DNA of 64,000 bases from Nonomuraea corallina (GTDB lineage: Bacteria > Actinomycetota > Actinomycetes > Streptosporangiales > Streptosporangiaceae): positions 1 through 64,000 of the forward strand of contig NZ_JAPNNL010000014.1 in the NCBI RefSeq assembly GCF_027620315.1, in the 5' to 3' direction. The position numbers and the translations under genes are program-made. Under the pieces are notes generated by a model. That model worked only from the letters and a program-made list of their open reading frames with translations. It was not told the origin of the DNA and did no database searches. Shown piece by piece: positions 1 through 8,928 of this stretch (its first letter is position 1; every line of letters begins with the position of its first letter).

Positions 1-110
1 GGCCGGCAATCCCCCCGCCTAGGGGGAATGTCCATTCGTCGGGCATATCGCGGTGCAAGAACGATCGGGTGTCAACCGATCAGGAACCCGGCCGGGCCGC
101 CGTGAAACGG

Positions 111-143
111 CGAAACCCCTCCGGAAGCACCGGAGGGGTTTCG
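111..143 (-). terminator. Intrinsic-type terminator hairpin
   Basis: A perfect 14-bp inverted repeat (111-124 with 130-143, 5-nt loop) lies 11 bp beyond the stop of the minus-strand kinase-like gene. The stem includes runs AAACCCC/GGGGTTT. A long U tract is lacking, as is common in actinobacteria. Confidence 0.75.
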
Positions 144-154
144 CTTCGCTCAGG

Positions 155-2206
155 TCAGGTGCACTTGGGCAGGTCGTCGTGCACGGTCTCGGGTCCGACG
201 CTGCCGGAGAACCGGACGCACTTGCCCTTGCCGTAGTGCTTGACCGGCCCGGCGTAGTACTCGAAGTTGCCGGAGGCGGACGGCTTCCCGTGGCCGTGGA
301 CGTCGAGGGTGACGCTCACCGGGGAGGCCTTGCCGATGTCCATCCTCTTCATCGTGACACCGCAGACCTGACCGCTCTTCTCGTTGTAGAGCAGGAAGAT
401 CTCGCCGCCGATGAACGCCTTGTTCCGCTGGACCTGGAAGCCCTCACCGCAGACCTTCTCGGGCGTGTGCGGGTTCTGCACCGGCTGCGCCTGGGTCGAC
501 GTGGCGGAGACGCTCGGGGTCGCCGTCACCGTGACCGTCGGCGTGGGCGTCGGGGTGACGGTGACGGTCGGAGTCGGCGTGACGGTGACGGTCGGGGTGG
601 GCGTGGCGGTGACGGTGACCGTCGGGTGGACCATGTTCCGCGACCGCGTCGGCGTCGGCGTGGGGGTCGGGGTGTCCTCCCGGGCCTGGGGAGCGGTCAC
701 GGTCACCGTCGGCTGCGCGACCGGCTGGGTGACGATCGGGGCCGGGGTCGGCACCGTGCTCAGCTCGGGGGTCGCGGTGGCCTGGCCCTCCCACTCGTTG
801 GGCAGCACCATCGGGCCGACGCTGTCAGGGTCGGAGTTGGAGGGGGTGGCCCACGGCACCACCACCTCGGACTGGTCCGGCGGTGTCTCGACCTGGACGG
901 GGGCCTGGCTGGGCACGCTCACGCCGTTCTCCACCTTGCCGCTGCCCGAGCCGCGCTGGTCCACCCGCTCTCCCGCGGCGGCCGCCGGCTCGAACCGCTC
1001 GGTCGCGGCGTAGTGGTTGGCTCCCCACAGGCCCGCGCCGGACAGCAGCGCCAGCGCGCCGACCGCGGCGGCCAGCCCCATCGGGAACTTGCGCTTGGGC
1101 GACGAGGAGACGGCCTGCGCGGGCACGGCCACGTGCGGCGGCTGCTCGCGCGGCGCCTCCCAGGCGGGGCCGGGCGCCGGGTGGGCCCCGGGCGGAAGCG
1201 CCGCCTGCTGCTGGTGCTCCAGAGGCGGTCCCCAGTTCTGCGCCGGCGGAACCTGCTGCGGAGGCATCCCCGCCACGGGCACGCCCGGAAGCGGCGCTCC
1301 CGGTCCGGGACCCCCGGCCACGGGCACCCCTGGCAGGACCGCGCCCGGTACAGGGCCCCCGGCCACGGGCACGCCCGGCAGGACCGCGCCCGGCCCTGGC
1401 ACACCCGGTACGGGGACACCCTCGATCGGCTGGGACGACGGCTTCTGGGTGGCCAGGGCGGTGCCGCGCTTGTCACCGAGGAGCTGCAGCAGCGCCATGT
1501 CGGTGGTCGGGCGCTGGGCGACGTTCTTGGCGAGGGCGGACATGACCACCCGGCGCAGCGGCTCGGCCAGCTCGCCCAGCTCCGGCTGCCCGTTGAGCAC
1601 GGCGTCCTCGTCCTGGCCGAACGGCGGCCGGCCGGTCGCGGCGAACACCACCGTCGCCGCCCAGGCGAAGATGTCGGCGTAGGGCCCGTACGCCAGGCCC
1701 CGGATCTGCTCCGGCGCGCGGTAGCCGAGCTCCCCGGCGGGCTCGCCGAGGTCGATGTCGGTCACCCGGGGGCCGTCGGCCCCGATGATCACGTTGTGCG
1801 GCGTGAGCCCGCGGTGCGTGATGCCCGCCAGGTGGATCGCGGTCAGCGCGGTGAGCGTGCCGACGGCCACCCGCTCGACCGCGTCGGCGTCGAGGGGGCC
1901 GTCCTCGGCCACGACCTCCGCGAGGCTGCGTCCTTCGACGTGCTCGCGCACCACGTAGACGCGGTTCTCGTACGTGCCCGCCTCCAGCGTCCTGGCGACG
2001 GAGGCGCTGGACACGCGCTGCACTCCGGTGTGACGGGCGAGGTCATCGCTGCCCGCCTCGGAGGACGGCAATAACTTGACGACTCTCAAAGGCGCGTCGT
2101 CGGACTCCTTACCGAGGAAGACCGAGCCTCGCGGCCCATCGGTCAAGCGTCCTGAGATGACGTACGCGCCGAGCTTTTCGGGATCACCCGGCCGCAGGGG
2201 GTGCAT
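155..2206 (-). CDS. Membrane-anchored Ser/Thr protein kinase-like protein, probable pseudokinase
   Basis: The N-terminal 245 residues have the Hanks kinase fold. The ATP-binding Lys is at 44 (VVKLL) and APE is at 164-166. The catalytic HRD is HRG (131-133), the metal-binding DFG is DID (150-152), and the first Gly of the P-loop is Thr. Loss of the catalytic Asp makes phosphotransfer unlikely, so a scaffold or sensor role is inferred. A Pro/Gly/Val repeat linker (about 262-315) follows, then one membrane segment (about 374-396), a long extracytoplasmic PTPTVTVT linker and a C-terminal domain with four Cys of unknown function. ATG at 2206 was chosen because AAGGGA precedes it at good spacing and because MHPLRPGDP is the usual N-terminus of such kinases. 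An ATG at 2245 lacks a ribosome site. It appears monocistronic, with a hairpin downstream. Confidence 0.8.
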   Translation of the reverse strand: MHPLRPGDPEKLGAYVISGRLTDGPRGSVFLGKESDDAPLRVVKLLPSSEAGSDDLARHTGVQRVSSASVARTLEAGTYENRVYVVREHVEGRSLAEVVAEDGPLDADAVERVAVGTLTALTAIHLAGITHRGLTPHNVIIGADGPRVTDIDLGEPAGELGYRAPEQIRGLAYGPYADIFAWAATVVFAATGRPPFGQDEDAVLNGQPELGELAEPLRRVVMSALAKNVAQRPTTDMALLQLLGDKRGTALATQKPSSQPIEGVPVPGVPGPGAVLPGVPVAGGPVPGAVLPGVPVAGGPGPGAPLPGVPVAGMPPQQVPPAQNWGPPLEHQQQAALPPGAHPAPGPAWEAPREQPPHVAVPAQAVSSSPKRKFPMGLAAAVGALALLSGAGLWGANHYAATERFEPAAAAGERVDQRGSGSGKVENGVSVPSQAPVQVETPPDQSEVVVPWATPSNSDPDSVGPMVLPNEWEGQATATPELSTVPTPAPIVTQPVAQPTVTVTAPQAREDTPTPTPTPTRSRNMVHPTVTVTATPTPTVTVTPTPTVTVTPTPTPTVTVTATPSVSATSTQAQPVQNPHTPEKVCGEGFQVQRNKAFIGGEIFLLYNEKSGQVCGVTMKRMDIGKASPVSVTLDVHGHGKPSASGNFEYYAGPVKHYGKGKCVRFSGSVGPETVHDDLPKCT

Positions 2207-2314
2207 CTGCGTCCCTTCACTAAAGGCAAGATCTCGAAGGGACATTCAACCGCATCTGACCCATTTGTATCAGTAGTTTCATCAGCGTTTACCGAATTCA
2301 TTCACAATTTGTGA

Positions 2315-3463
2315 TCAAGACCGCGACCCGGCGCGCCAGCCCCGCCTCCGGCCGAGCGGGATGAGCACCGCGAGGGCGCCGACCAGTATGGCGGCGATCA
2401 GCGCGCCCGTCCCGATGGCGGCGGCGACGCCGATGGCGGTCTCGTCGCGGGGCGGCACCTTGGCGATCGCGTCGGCCGGGAGCGCGGACGCCGGCGGCTC
2501 GGCGACCACGGGCACGTTCGCGGCCTCGTAGGGCAGCACGGCCGTGACGGCGAGCACCGGGTTCACCATGCCGGCCCCGGTGCCCGCGCCGGCCGTGCCG
2601 TCGGCGGTGGCGATGATGCGGCGGCGCACCTGCTCCTGGTTGAGCTGCGGAAAGCGGGCCCGGACCAGCGCGGCCGTGCCCGCGACGTACGGGGTGGCGT
2701 AGCTCGTGCCCTCCAGGCCGCGCATGTAGCTGCGGCCCGGCCAGGGGGCGGTGATGTCGATGCCGGGGCCGATGACGCCGACCGGGGTGGCGGCGTTGGA
2801 GGAGTCGACCCGGCCGCCGTCGGGCCCCGCGCCGCCGACCGACAGGACGCCCTCGTAGGAGGCAGGGTAGGCCGGCACGTCCTCGTCGTCCGGGCCGGTG
2901 ACGTTCCCGGCGGCGGCCACCACGACGATGTCGTCGGCCAGCGCCCGCTGGACCACGGCCCTCAGCGCCGGGTGGTCGGAGGCGCGGACGGACACGTTGA
3001 TCACGTCGGCCTTGGCTTCGACGGCGTCGTTGATCGCGTCGACCAGCTTGCCGATGCTGCCCTGGGGCTTGTTGCTCTGCTTGAGCACGACGAGCCTGGC
3101 GTCGGGCGCGACCCCGTGGAAGGGCACTCCCTCCAGGTAGCGGGCGCCGATGATGCCCGCGACGGCGGTGCCGTGGCCGACGCAGTCGTGGTGGCCGGTG
3201 TGGGTCTCGTCGATGATCTTGGAGATGCGCAGCTGCGGGTGGCTGTAGTCGACGCCGCTGTCGACGACGGCGACCGTCACTCCCTCGCCCCTGGTCAGCC
3301 GCCAGGCGCTCTTGATGTCGAGCCGTTTCTGCGCCCAGGGCTCACTGGCGGGCAGCTTGAGCGTGCCCTTCTCCGGCTTGCACTCGTCCGGCGCGGCGGC
3401 CGCCGCCGGCGCCGCGACGACGTGCAGGGCGAGCAGGCTCGCCAGGAAGGCGCGACCGATCAT
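2315..3463 (-). CDS. mycP: Mycosin-type S8 subtilisin protease (type VII secretion associated)
   Basis: This is a 382-residue membrane-anchored serine protease. It has a signal peptide (1-24), a catalytic triad in subtilisin order (Asp68 in VAVVDSGVD, His97 in GHGTAVAG, Ser254 in GTSYATPYVAG), an oxyanion Asn187 in AAAGN, a C-terminal membrane helix (about 346-370) and a basic tail. This is the layout of MycP mycosins, which sit in the membrane beside ESX secretion machinery. The nearest gene upstream on the same strand encodes a WXG100 protein, supporting the link. A strong hairpin between the two means it is read through or has its own promoter. No clear ribosome site precedes the ATG. No EccB, EccC, EccD or EccE component is present in the window. 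Confidence 0.88.
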   Translation of the reverse strand: MIGRAFLASLLALHVVAAPAAAAAPDECKPEKGTLKLPASEPWAQKRLDIKSAWRLTRGEGVTVAVVDSGVDYSHPQLRISKIIDETHTGHHDCVGHGTAVAGIIGARYLEGVPFHGVAPDARLVVLKQSNKPQGSIGKLVDAINDAVEAKADVINVSVRASDHPALRAVVQRALADDIVVVAAAGNVTGPDDEDVPAYPASYEGVLSVGGAGPDGGRVDSSNAATPVGVIGPGIDITAPWPGRSYMRGLEGTSYATPYVAGTAALVRARFPQLNQEQVRRRIIATADGTAGAGTGAGMVNPVLAVTAVLPYEAANVPVVAEPPASALPADAIAKVPPRDETAIGVAAAIGTGALIAAILVGALAVLIPLGRRRGWRAGSRS

Positions 3464-3499
3464 GTCGGGAAAGCGTAGCGTGCCCGATTCCCGCGCGCG

Positions 3500-3526
3500 G
3501 GAAGCCCCGGCGACGCCGGGGCTTCC
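3500..3526 (-). terminator. Hairpin between WXG100 and mycosin genes
   Basis: An 11-bp perfect stem (GGAAGCCCCGG with CCGGGGCTTCC) and 5-nt loop sit 13 bp beyond the WXG100 stop. It could end that small transcript or set the WXG100 to mycosin ratio. Confidence 0.65.
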
Positions 3527-3538
3527 GCCATGGCCGCG

Positions 3539-3811
3539 TCAGCGCGTCGCGGACTCGATGTTGCCCCGGTAGGTGTCGATGACCCGGGACGCCTCGGTCA
3601 GCTCCTCGGTCATGCGCTGGAAGGCGGTCCGGTAGCTCTGCCACGCGCCCTGGAACTTCTGGGCACCGGGACCCGTCCAGGCCGTGCCGACCTTGGCGGC
3701 CTCCTTGTCCAGCGCCGCCATCGTGGCGCGCACGGCCTCGGACTGCTGCTTGAACTGAGCGGACATCGTCTGCATCTCTGCAGGGTCGCCGCCGAGCATG
3801 CTCTGGCTCAC
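3539..3811 (-). CDS. WXG100 family (ESAT-6-like) protein
   Basis: A 90-residue helical-hairpin protein with the family signature W45-T-G47 at the turn between two amphipathic helices, the expected size and no signal peptide. WXG100 proteins are exported as helical dimers by type VII secretion. The start is the GTG at 3811: AGGAGGT lies 4 nt upstream, whereas an ATG at 3815 is out of frame and touches the ribosome site. It is followed by a hairpin and then the mycosin gene on the same strand. Its partner and role are not evident from the sequence, and it is alone rather than in the usual pair of WXG100 genes. Confidence 0.9.
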   Translation of the reverse strand: MSQSMLGGDPAEMQTMSAQFKQQSEAVRATMAALDKEAAKVGTAWTGPGAQKFQGAWQSYRTAFQRMTEELTEASRVIDTYRGNIESATR

Positions 3812-3997
3812 GCATACCTCCTGATTGGGGACGCCTGATCGGACGAAGCGCCCTCACCCTAGAGGCGCCCTCACCGCCACGTCGGCCTTCATACCGAGCG
3901 GCTATGGTCGAATGCAGCACCATCTGGCCTGACCCACCTGTAGCCGATCGTTTTCGAGCACCTACACTCCCCCTCAGTGCTCGCCCAGGAAGGATGG

Positions 3998-5749
3998 ATG
4001 TCGGTGCAGAAGGTTCTCATCGCCAATCGCGGCGAGATCGCCGTACGAGTGGCCCGCGCCTGCAAGGACGCCGGCCTCGGAAGCGTGGCCGTCTACGCCG
4101 ACCAGGACCGCGACGCCCTCCACGTGAAAGTGGCCGACGAGGCGTACGCCCTGGCCGGTCAGTCCCCCGCGGAGACCTACCTCGACATCGGCAAGCTGCT
4201 CGACGTGGCGGCCCGTTCCGGCGCCGACGCGGTGCACCCCGGTTACGGCTTCCTGGCCGAGAACGCCGGATTCGCCCAGGCGGTCATCGACGCGGGCCTG
4301 ATCTGGATCGGCCCGCCGCCCGCCGCCATCGCCGCGCTCGGCGACAAGGTGCAGGCCAGGCACATCGCCCAGAAAGTGGGCGCGCCGCTGGTCGCCGGCA
4401 CCAAGGACCCGGTGTCCGGGGTCGAGGAGGTCGTCGCGTTCGCCGAGGAGCACGGCCTGCCGATCGCGATCAAGGCCGCGTACGGCGGCGGCGGTCGCGG
4501 CATCAAGGTCGCGCGCCGCCTGGAGGAGGTCCCCGAGCTGTACGAGTCGGCGGTGCGCGAGGCGGTGGCCGCCTTCGGCCGCGGCGAGTGCTTCGTCGAG
4601 CGCTACCTCGACCGGCCGCGGCACGTCGAGACCCAGTGCCTGGCCGACAGCCACGGCGGCGTCGTCGTGGTCAGCACGCGCGACTGCTCGCTGCAGCGCC
4701 GCCACCAGAAGCTGGTGGAGGAGGCGCCCGCGCCCTTCCTCAGCCCCGAGCAGCTCGGCATCCTCTACTCCAGCTCCAAGGCCATCCTCAAGGAGGCCGG
4801 CTACGTGGGGGCCGGCACCTGCGAGTTCCTCGTCGGCCAGGACGGCACCATCTCCTTCCTTGAGGTCAACACCCGCCTCCAGGTCGAGCACCCGGTGACC
4901 GAGGAGGTCGCGGGCGTCGACCTCGTCCGCGAGATGTTCCGGATCGCCGACGGCGAGCCGCTCGGCTACGACGACCCCGAGCTGCGCGGTCACTCGATCG
5001 AGTTCCGGATCAACGCCGAGGACGCGGGCCGCGACTTCCTGCCCGCCCCCGGCACGCTCACGGCCATGCGGGCGCCGTCGGGCCCCGGCGTGCGGCTCGA
5101 CGGCGGCTACGAGGCCGGCATGACGGTGCCGGGCGCGTTCGACTCGCTCGTGGCCAAGCTGATCGTGACCGGCCGCACCCGCCAGGAGGCCCTGGAGCGG
5201 TCGCGGCGCGCGCTGGCCGAGTTCGAGATCGACGGCATGCCGACGGTGCTGCCGTTCCACCGGGCGGTCGTGTCCGACCCGGCCTTCGTCTCCGAGCCGT
5301 TCGCCGTCCACACGCGGTGGATCGAGACCGAGTTCGACAACACCATCGCCCCGTACGCGGGAGCGACCGAGACCGCCGAGCCGGAGGCGCGCGAGACGGT
5401 CACGGTCGAGGTCGGCGGCAAGCGGCTGGAGGTCGTGCTGCCCGCGGGTCTCGGCGCAACCGCGGCGGCGCCCTCCGGCGCCAAGAAGCCCCGGCGGGCG
5501 GCGGGCGGCGCGAAGAAGGCGGCGGCGGGCGGCGACGCGCTGGTCTCCCCGATGCAGGGCACGATCGTCAAGGTCGTGGCCGGCGACGGCGACACGGTGG
5601 CCGAGGGCGACACCGTGGTGGTGCTGGAGGCCATGAAGATGGAGCAGCCGCTGACGGCGCACAAGTCCGGCGTCATCACCGGCCTGGCCGCGCAGGTCGG
5701 CCAGACGGTCACGTCGGGGGCGACGATCTGCGAGATCAAGGAAGCGTGA
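3998..5749 (+). CDS. Biotin-dependent acyl-CoA carboxylase alpha subunit (biotin carboxylase-BCCP)
   Basis: This 583-residue protein is the biotin carboxylase plus biotin carrier subunit of acetyl/propionyl-CoA carboxylases, supplying carboxybiotin for malonyl- or methylmalonyl-CoA formation. The biotin carboxylase N-lobe begins at [11 protein letters not shown]. The ATP-grasp glycine loop is GGGGRGIK, and [15 protein letters not shown] is the conserved active-site stretch. An Ala/Lys-rich hinge leads to the biotinyl domain with the acceptor Lys at about 547 in EAMKMEQ. Closest in plan to actinobacterial AccA3. The ATG at 3998 is chosen because AGGAAGG lies just upstream. An in-frame GTG at 3977 lies before that site. 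No beta subunit gene is nearby. Confidence 0.93.
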   Translation: MSVQKVLIANRGEIAVRVARACKDAGLGSVAVYADQDRDALHVKVADEAYALAGQSPAETYLDIGKLLDVAARSGADAVHPGYGFLAENAGFAQAVIDAGLIWIGPPPAAIAALGDKVQARHIAQKVGAPLVAGTKDPVSGVEEVVAFAEEHGLPIAIKAAYGGGGRGIKVARRLEEVPELYESAVREAVAAFGRGECFVERYLDRPRHVETQCLADSHGGVVVVSTRDCSLQRRHQKLVEEAPAPFLSPEQLGILYSSSKAILKEAGYVGAGTCEFLVGQDGTISFLEVNTRLQVEHPVTEEVAGVDLVREMFRIADGEPLGYDDPELRGHSIEFRINAEDAGRDFLPAPGTLTAMRAPSGPGVRLDGGYEAGMTVPGAFDSLVAKLIVTGRTRQEALERSRRALAEFEIDGMPTVLPFHRAVVSDPAFVSEPFAVHTRWIETEFDNTIAPYAGATETAEPEARETVTVEVGGKRLEVVLPAGLGATAAAPSGAKKPRRAAGGAKKAAAGGDALVSPMQGTIVKVVAGDGDTVAEGDTVVVLEAMKMEQPLTAHKSGVITGLAAQVGQTVTSGATICEIKEA

Positions 5750-5754
5750 CGGCA

Positions 5755-5780
5755 CGGCGGGATCGGCCCCGATCCCGCCG
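5755..5780 (+). terminator. Terminator of carboxylase gene
   Basis: A 12-bp perfect inverted repeat (5755-5766 with 5769-5780) is followed by TTT, 6 bp after the stop. A second imperfect hairpin follows: CCGAAA and GCCGGGCA (5785-5799) pair with TGCCCGGC and TTTCGG (5811-5826). Together they look like a tandem terminator. Confidence 0.75.
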
Positions 5781-5833
5781 TTTCCCGAAATGCCGGGCAT
5801 GCGTGGTCGCTGCCCGGCCTTTTCGGAATCGCG

Positions 5834-5903
5834 GTGCGCCCTGAACGTTCGGGGCGGGTGATCCCGGGGAATCCGCCGTGCGCCCCGAGCGTTCGGGGCG
5901 GGT
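5834..5903. repeat. Pair of 26-bp direct repeats, each with a 16-bp near-palindrome
   Basis: Copies at 5834-5859 and 5878-5903 differ at only two positions and start 44 bp apart. Each contains a near-palindrome of consensus CCCCGAACGTTCGGGG with one mismatch. They lie 70-140 bp before the downstream start codon. They could be paired operators or an extragenic repeat. Confidence 0.6.
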
Positions 5904-5970
5904 AGCGTGCCCAGTGAGGAACTTTGCCGACCGCCCGTTCGTCCTCATGGGCGAAGGAGGCTTGCTGCCA

Positions 5971-7353
5971 ATGACACATCCGCTGCGCCGCGCAGGGGCC
6001 GCGATCGCGGTTCTCATCGCCGGTCTATTCGTCACTCTTGCGCTGTCCCCTGCCGTTAACGCGGCGGCGGCGCCGCCCGATGCCCAGACGGTGCTCGCCC
6101 ACTGGAAGAGCGGCGACCCGCTCTACGTGCAGTCAGGGTCGGCCCTCAGCTCCGACCAGCAGTCCGAGATCCGCGACGCGCTCAAGGACTCGAAGAACGA
6201 CATCTATCTGGCCGCTTTGCCCGACAACACGGTGAGCGACCCCGCCGGCTACATCAAGCAGCTCGGCGACGCGGTCTCCGAGGCCAAGAAGTCCGGTTCC
6301 GGTGGCCAGTTCACCGTGGCCGTGCTCGACGGCCCGACGCTCTTCGCCGCGTCCAACTTCGGCAGGGCCGGGATGACCGACCAGCTGTCGAAGCTCGCCG
6401 TGCGCAACAACGACGACCTCGTCTCCGGCATGCAGGACTTCATCGCCCGGGTCAATCTCATGGCCGAGGGCAAGTCACGCTCCGCGCTCGACTCCGGCCC
6501 GGTCAACGACGGCAGCGGCTTCGGCGCGCTGGCCACGCTGGGCGTGCTCGCGCTGGCCGGCGGTGGCGGCTACTTCCTCTACTCGCGCAACAAGAAGAAG
6601 AAGCAGGCCATCCAGGACGCCAAGGACCTGGCCGCGGTCAAGCAGACCGTCGAGGAGGACGTCACCAAGTTCGGTGAGGAGATCACCGCGCTCGACACCG
6701 ACGTCGTGCTCTCCGGTGAGGGCGGCAAGCACATCGACGAGTGGCAGCAGGCCCTCGACTCCTACGAGAAGGCCAAGACCCAGCTCGCCGCGGTCGAGCG
6801 GGCCGACCAGGTCCGCGAGGTCACCGGCACGCTGGAGGAGGGCCGCTACGCGCTGGCCGTCGTGAAGGCCAGGGTCGACAACCAGCCGGTGCCCGAGCGA
6901 CGCGCGCCCTGCTTCTTCAACCCGCAGCACGGTCCTTCGGCCCGCGACGTGCGCTGGGCCCCGCCCGGTGGCGCGGTGCGCGACGTGCCCGCCTGCAAGG
7001 CCGACGCCGAGGCGGTGGAGCGCGGCTTCGACCCGCAGACGCGCGAGGTCATGGTCAACGGCCAGCGCCGCCCCTACTACGAGGCGGGCCCTGCCTACCA
7101 GCCGTACGCCTACGGCTACTACGGCGGGTTCGGCGACATCATGACCGGCATGTTCATCGGCACCATGATGGGCTCCATGATGGGCTGGGGCATGGGCGGC
7201 ATGATGATGGGCGGCATGATGGGCGGCGGCTACGACGCCGGTGCCGGTGGCGGCGACTTCGGCGGAGGCGGTGACCTCGGCGGAGGCGACTTCGGCGGCG
7301 GTGGCGGCTGGGGCGACTTCGGCGGCGGCGACTTCGGCGGCGGCGACTGGTAG
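5971..7353 (+). CDS. Secreted/membrane-anchored protein with Gly- and Met-rich C-terminus
   Basis: The 460-residue protein has an N-terminal signal peptide (about 1-33, ending near AAAAPPD), an extracytoplasmic alpha/beta domain, one membrane segment (about 190-207, followed by RNKKKKQ) and a cytoplasmic helical region rich in Glu/Lys. Next comes a small domain with two Cys (RAPCFFNP, VPACKAD), and the tail is first Met/Gly-rich (MMMGGMMGGG) and then repeats GGGDFGG. The domain plan resembles actinobacterial TPM-like envelope proteins, but I do not recognise a catalytic motif and assign no function. The ATG at 5971 is chosen because GAAGGAGG lies 10 nt upstream and it opens the signal peptide. 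A hairpin follows the stop. Confidence 0.8.
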   Translation: MTHPLRRAGAAIAVLIAGLFVTLALSPAVNAAAAPPDAQTVLAHWKSGDPLYVQSGSALSSDQQSEIRDALKDSKNDIYLAALPDNTVSDPAGYIKQLGDAVSEAKKSGSGGQFTVAVLDGPTLFAASNFGRAGMTDQLSKLAVRNNDDLVSGMQDFIARVNLMAEGKSRSALDSGPVNDGSGFGALATLGVLALAGGGGYFLYSRNKKKKQAIQDAKDLAAVKQTVEEDVTKFGEEITALDTDVVLSGEGGKHIDEWQQALDSYEKAKTQLAAVERADQVREVTGTLEEGRYALAVVKARVDNQPVPERRAPCFFNPQHGPSARDVRWAPPGGAVRDVPACKADAEAVERGFDPQTREVMVNGQRRPYYEAGPAYQPYAYGYYGGFGDIMTGMFIGTMMGSMMGWGMGGMMMGGMMGGGYDAGAGGGDFGGGGDLGGGDFGGGGGWGDFGGGDFGGGDW

Positions 7354-7380
7354 GCCGCACCACCACACCCACATCCACGC

Positions 7381-7410
7381 GAGCGCGCTCCCTTCGGGGG
7401 GCGCGTTCTC
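7381..7410 (+). terminator. Putative terminator hairpin
   Basis: An imperfect stem (GAGCGCGCTCCC, TTCG loop, GGGGGCGCGTTCTC) followed by GTCTTT, 27 bp after the stop of the Gly/Met-rich protein gene. Confidence 0.5.
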
Positions 7411-7444
7411 GTCTTTGCGGAGCCGCCCGCGCCACGAACTCCAT

Positions 7445-7473
7445 TTGACCGAAGTTTTGAAATTACGTAGATT
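7445..7473 (+). promoter_or_regulatory. Vegetative-type promoter giving a probably leaderless mRNA
   Basis: TTGACC (7445-7450), a 17-bp spacer and TAGATT (7468-7473) match a housekeeping sigma promoter. Position +1 would fall about at 7480, the A of the ATG, so the transcript is probably leaderless. The surrounding DNA is noticeably AT-rich. Confidence 0.65.
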
Positions 7474-7479
7474 CGGAGC

Positions 7480-8928
7480 ATGAAGCGAGCCTCCGCCCTG
7501 GCCGCCCTCGTCGTGGCCGCCCTCGCCCTGTTCGTCGCTCCGGCCCCGCCCACGCTGGGCCCCGCGACGACCGGCGACCCCGCCCTGGCGAAGCTGGTAC
7601 GCAACGCCGCCGGGCAGGAGGGATTCCGGGGCCTGTCCGTGGCGCTCATCGAGGACGGCCGGGTCCGCTACGCCGGAGTGGGCGACACCGGCGGCGCCGA
7701 CCCCCGGCCGGTGGACCAGGACACCGCCTACGAGCTCGGGTCGATCACCAAGCCGATGACCGGGATGCTGCTGGCCGACCTGGCGAGCGAGGGGCTCTCC
7801 CCCGACACCCCGGTGCGCGACCTGCTCCCGCGCGTCGCCTTCTCCGACCCCGCCGTGGCCGGGGCGACCCTCGCCGAGCTGTCCTCGCACCGGGCGGGGA
7901 TCCCCACCCTGCGCATGACGCCGGTGGGCTTCCTGCGCTCGTACCTGTACGTCTTCGCCGGCGAGGACCCGTACGCCGCCGCGGGGCCGCGGAGCATGCT
8001 GGACGACGCCGCGGCCGTCTCCGCCGGGAAGCGGGGCGAGGTCTCCTACTCCAACCTCGGCGCGGCGCTGCTCGGGCAGGCGCTGGCCGAGCGGGCGGGC
8101 GCCGACTACGAGACCCTGCTGCGCACGCGGCTGCTGGCACCGCTCGGCATGGACGCCACCGTCGTCCTCCAGCCGGACGAGCCGCTGCCGGCCCGGCACG
8201 CCCGCGGCCAGAACGTGAACGGGCTGCCGATGGAGCCGTGGCGCGACCACGGGCACGCGGGCGCGGGCGGCGCCGTCTGGTCCACCGCGCACGACGTCGC
8301 CCGGCTCGTCCAGGCGGTGATGGCGGGCTCCGCGCCGGGCGCGGACGCGGCGACCCCGCGCTTCGACGCCGGTGACGGCGAGCGGATCGGCTACGGCTGG
8401 TTCACCACCCGGTACGGGGAGCGCGAGGTCACCTGGCACAACGGCGGGACCGGCGGGTTCCGCACGTACGCGGGCTTCGACCGGGCGTCCGGCCGGGGCG
8501 TGGTGGTCATGGGCAACACCGGCACGGCGGTCGACGGGGTGGGCCTGCGCCTGCTCGGGGCCGAGCCGCCGGCCGGCGGCGGTCCGGAGATCCGGCCGCT
8601 GATCTTCGCCCTGGTCTTCCCCTTCCTCGGGCTGGGCCTGCTCTACTCGGCGTTCCGGGCGCCGGTGCTGGACCGGGTCTCGGTGGCGACCCGGGCCCTG
8701 TGGGCGGTGCTCTTCCTCGGGCTGGGGCACACGGCGGGCGGCTGGGACGTGGTGCCGCCGTTCGTGTGGGCGCTGGGCGCCGGTGTCCTGGGCGCCGCCG
8801 TGGCCGCCGCCGTGGCCCGCCGGCCGGTGCTGCCGGTCAGCGCGAAGCCGGTGACCTGGCGCACCTGGCTGTCCCCCGTGATCGCCATCGTGCTGCTGGC
8901 CGCGTTCGCGTTCTTCCTGATCGGCTGA
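7480..8928 (+). CDS. Serine beta-lactamase-fold hydrolase with C-terminal membrane domain
   Basis: The family is class C beta-lactamase/DD-peptidase/esterase. The nucleophile motif is S88-I-T-K91, the second motif is Y190-S-N192, and the third is H320-N-G. An N-terminal signal peptide or anchor (about 4-24) exports the domain. After residue 360 there are three or four hydrophobic segments ending in a short FFLIG tail. Such proteins are usually peptidases or esterases acting on peptidoglycan or small esters, and the substrate is not predictable here. Translation probably starts on a leaderless mRNA. The last codons are part of a 19-bp tandem repeat that continues beyond the stop, so the C-terminus may be variable between strains. 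Confidence 0.85.
   Translation: MKRASALAALVVAALALFVAPAPPTLGPATTGDPALAKLVRNAAGQEGFRGLSVALIEDGRVRYAGVGDTGGADPRPVDQDTAYELGSITKPMTGMLLADLASEGLSPDTPVRDLLPRVAFSDPAVAGATLAELSSHRAGIPTLRMTPVGFLRSYLYVFAGEDPYAAAGPRSMLDDAAAVSAGKRGEVSYSNLGAALLGQALAERAGADYETLLRTRLLAPLGMDATVVLQPDEPLPARHARGQNVNGLPMEPWRDHGHAGAGGAVWSTAHDVARLVQAVMAGSAPGADAATPRFDAGDGERIGYGWFTTRYGEREVTWHNGGTGGFRTYAGFDRASGRGVVVMGNTGTAVDGVGLRLLGAEPPAGGGPEIRPLIFALVFPFLGLGLLYSAFRAPVLDRVSVATRALWAVLFLGLGHTAGGWDVVPPFVWALGAGVLGAAVAAAVARRPVLPVSAKPVTWRTWLSPVIAIVLLAAFAFFLIG

Noticed and set aside
1265-1425. Repeats in the kinase linker as a mobile or regulatory repeat
   Set aside because: They are in-frame codons for the GVPVAGG linker and are explained by protein low complexity.
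53-2074. Long plus-strand frame of 673 codons opposite the kinase-like gene
   Set aside because: Arg/Gly-rich shadow of a high-GC gene on the other strand, with no recognisable domain.
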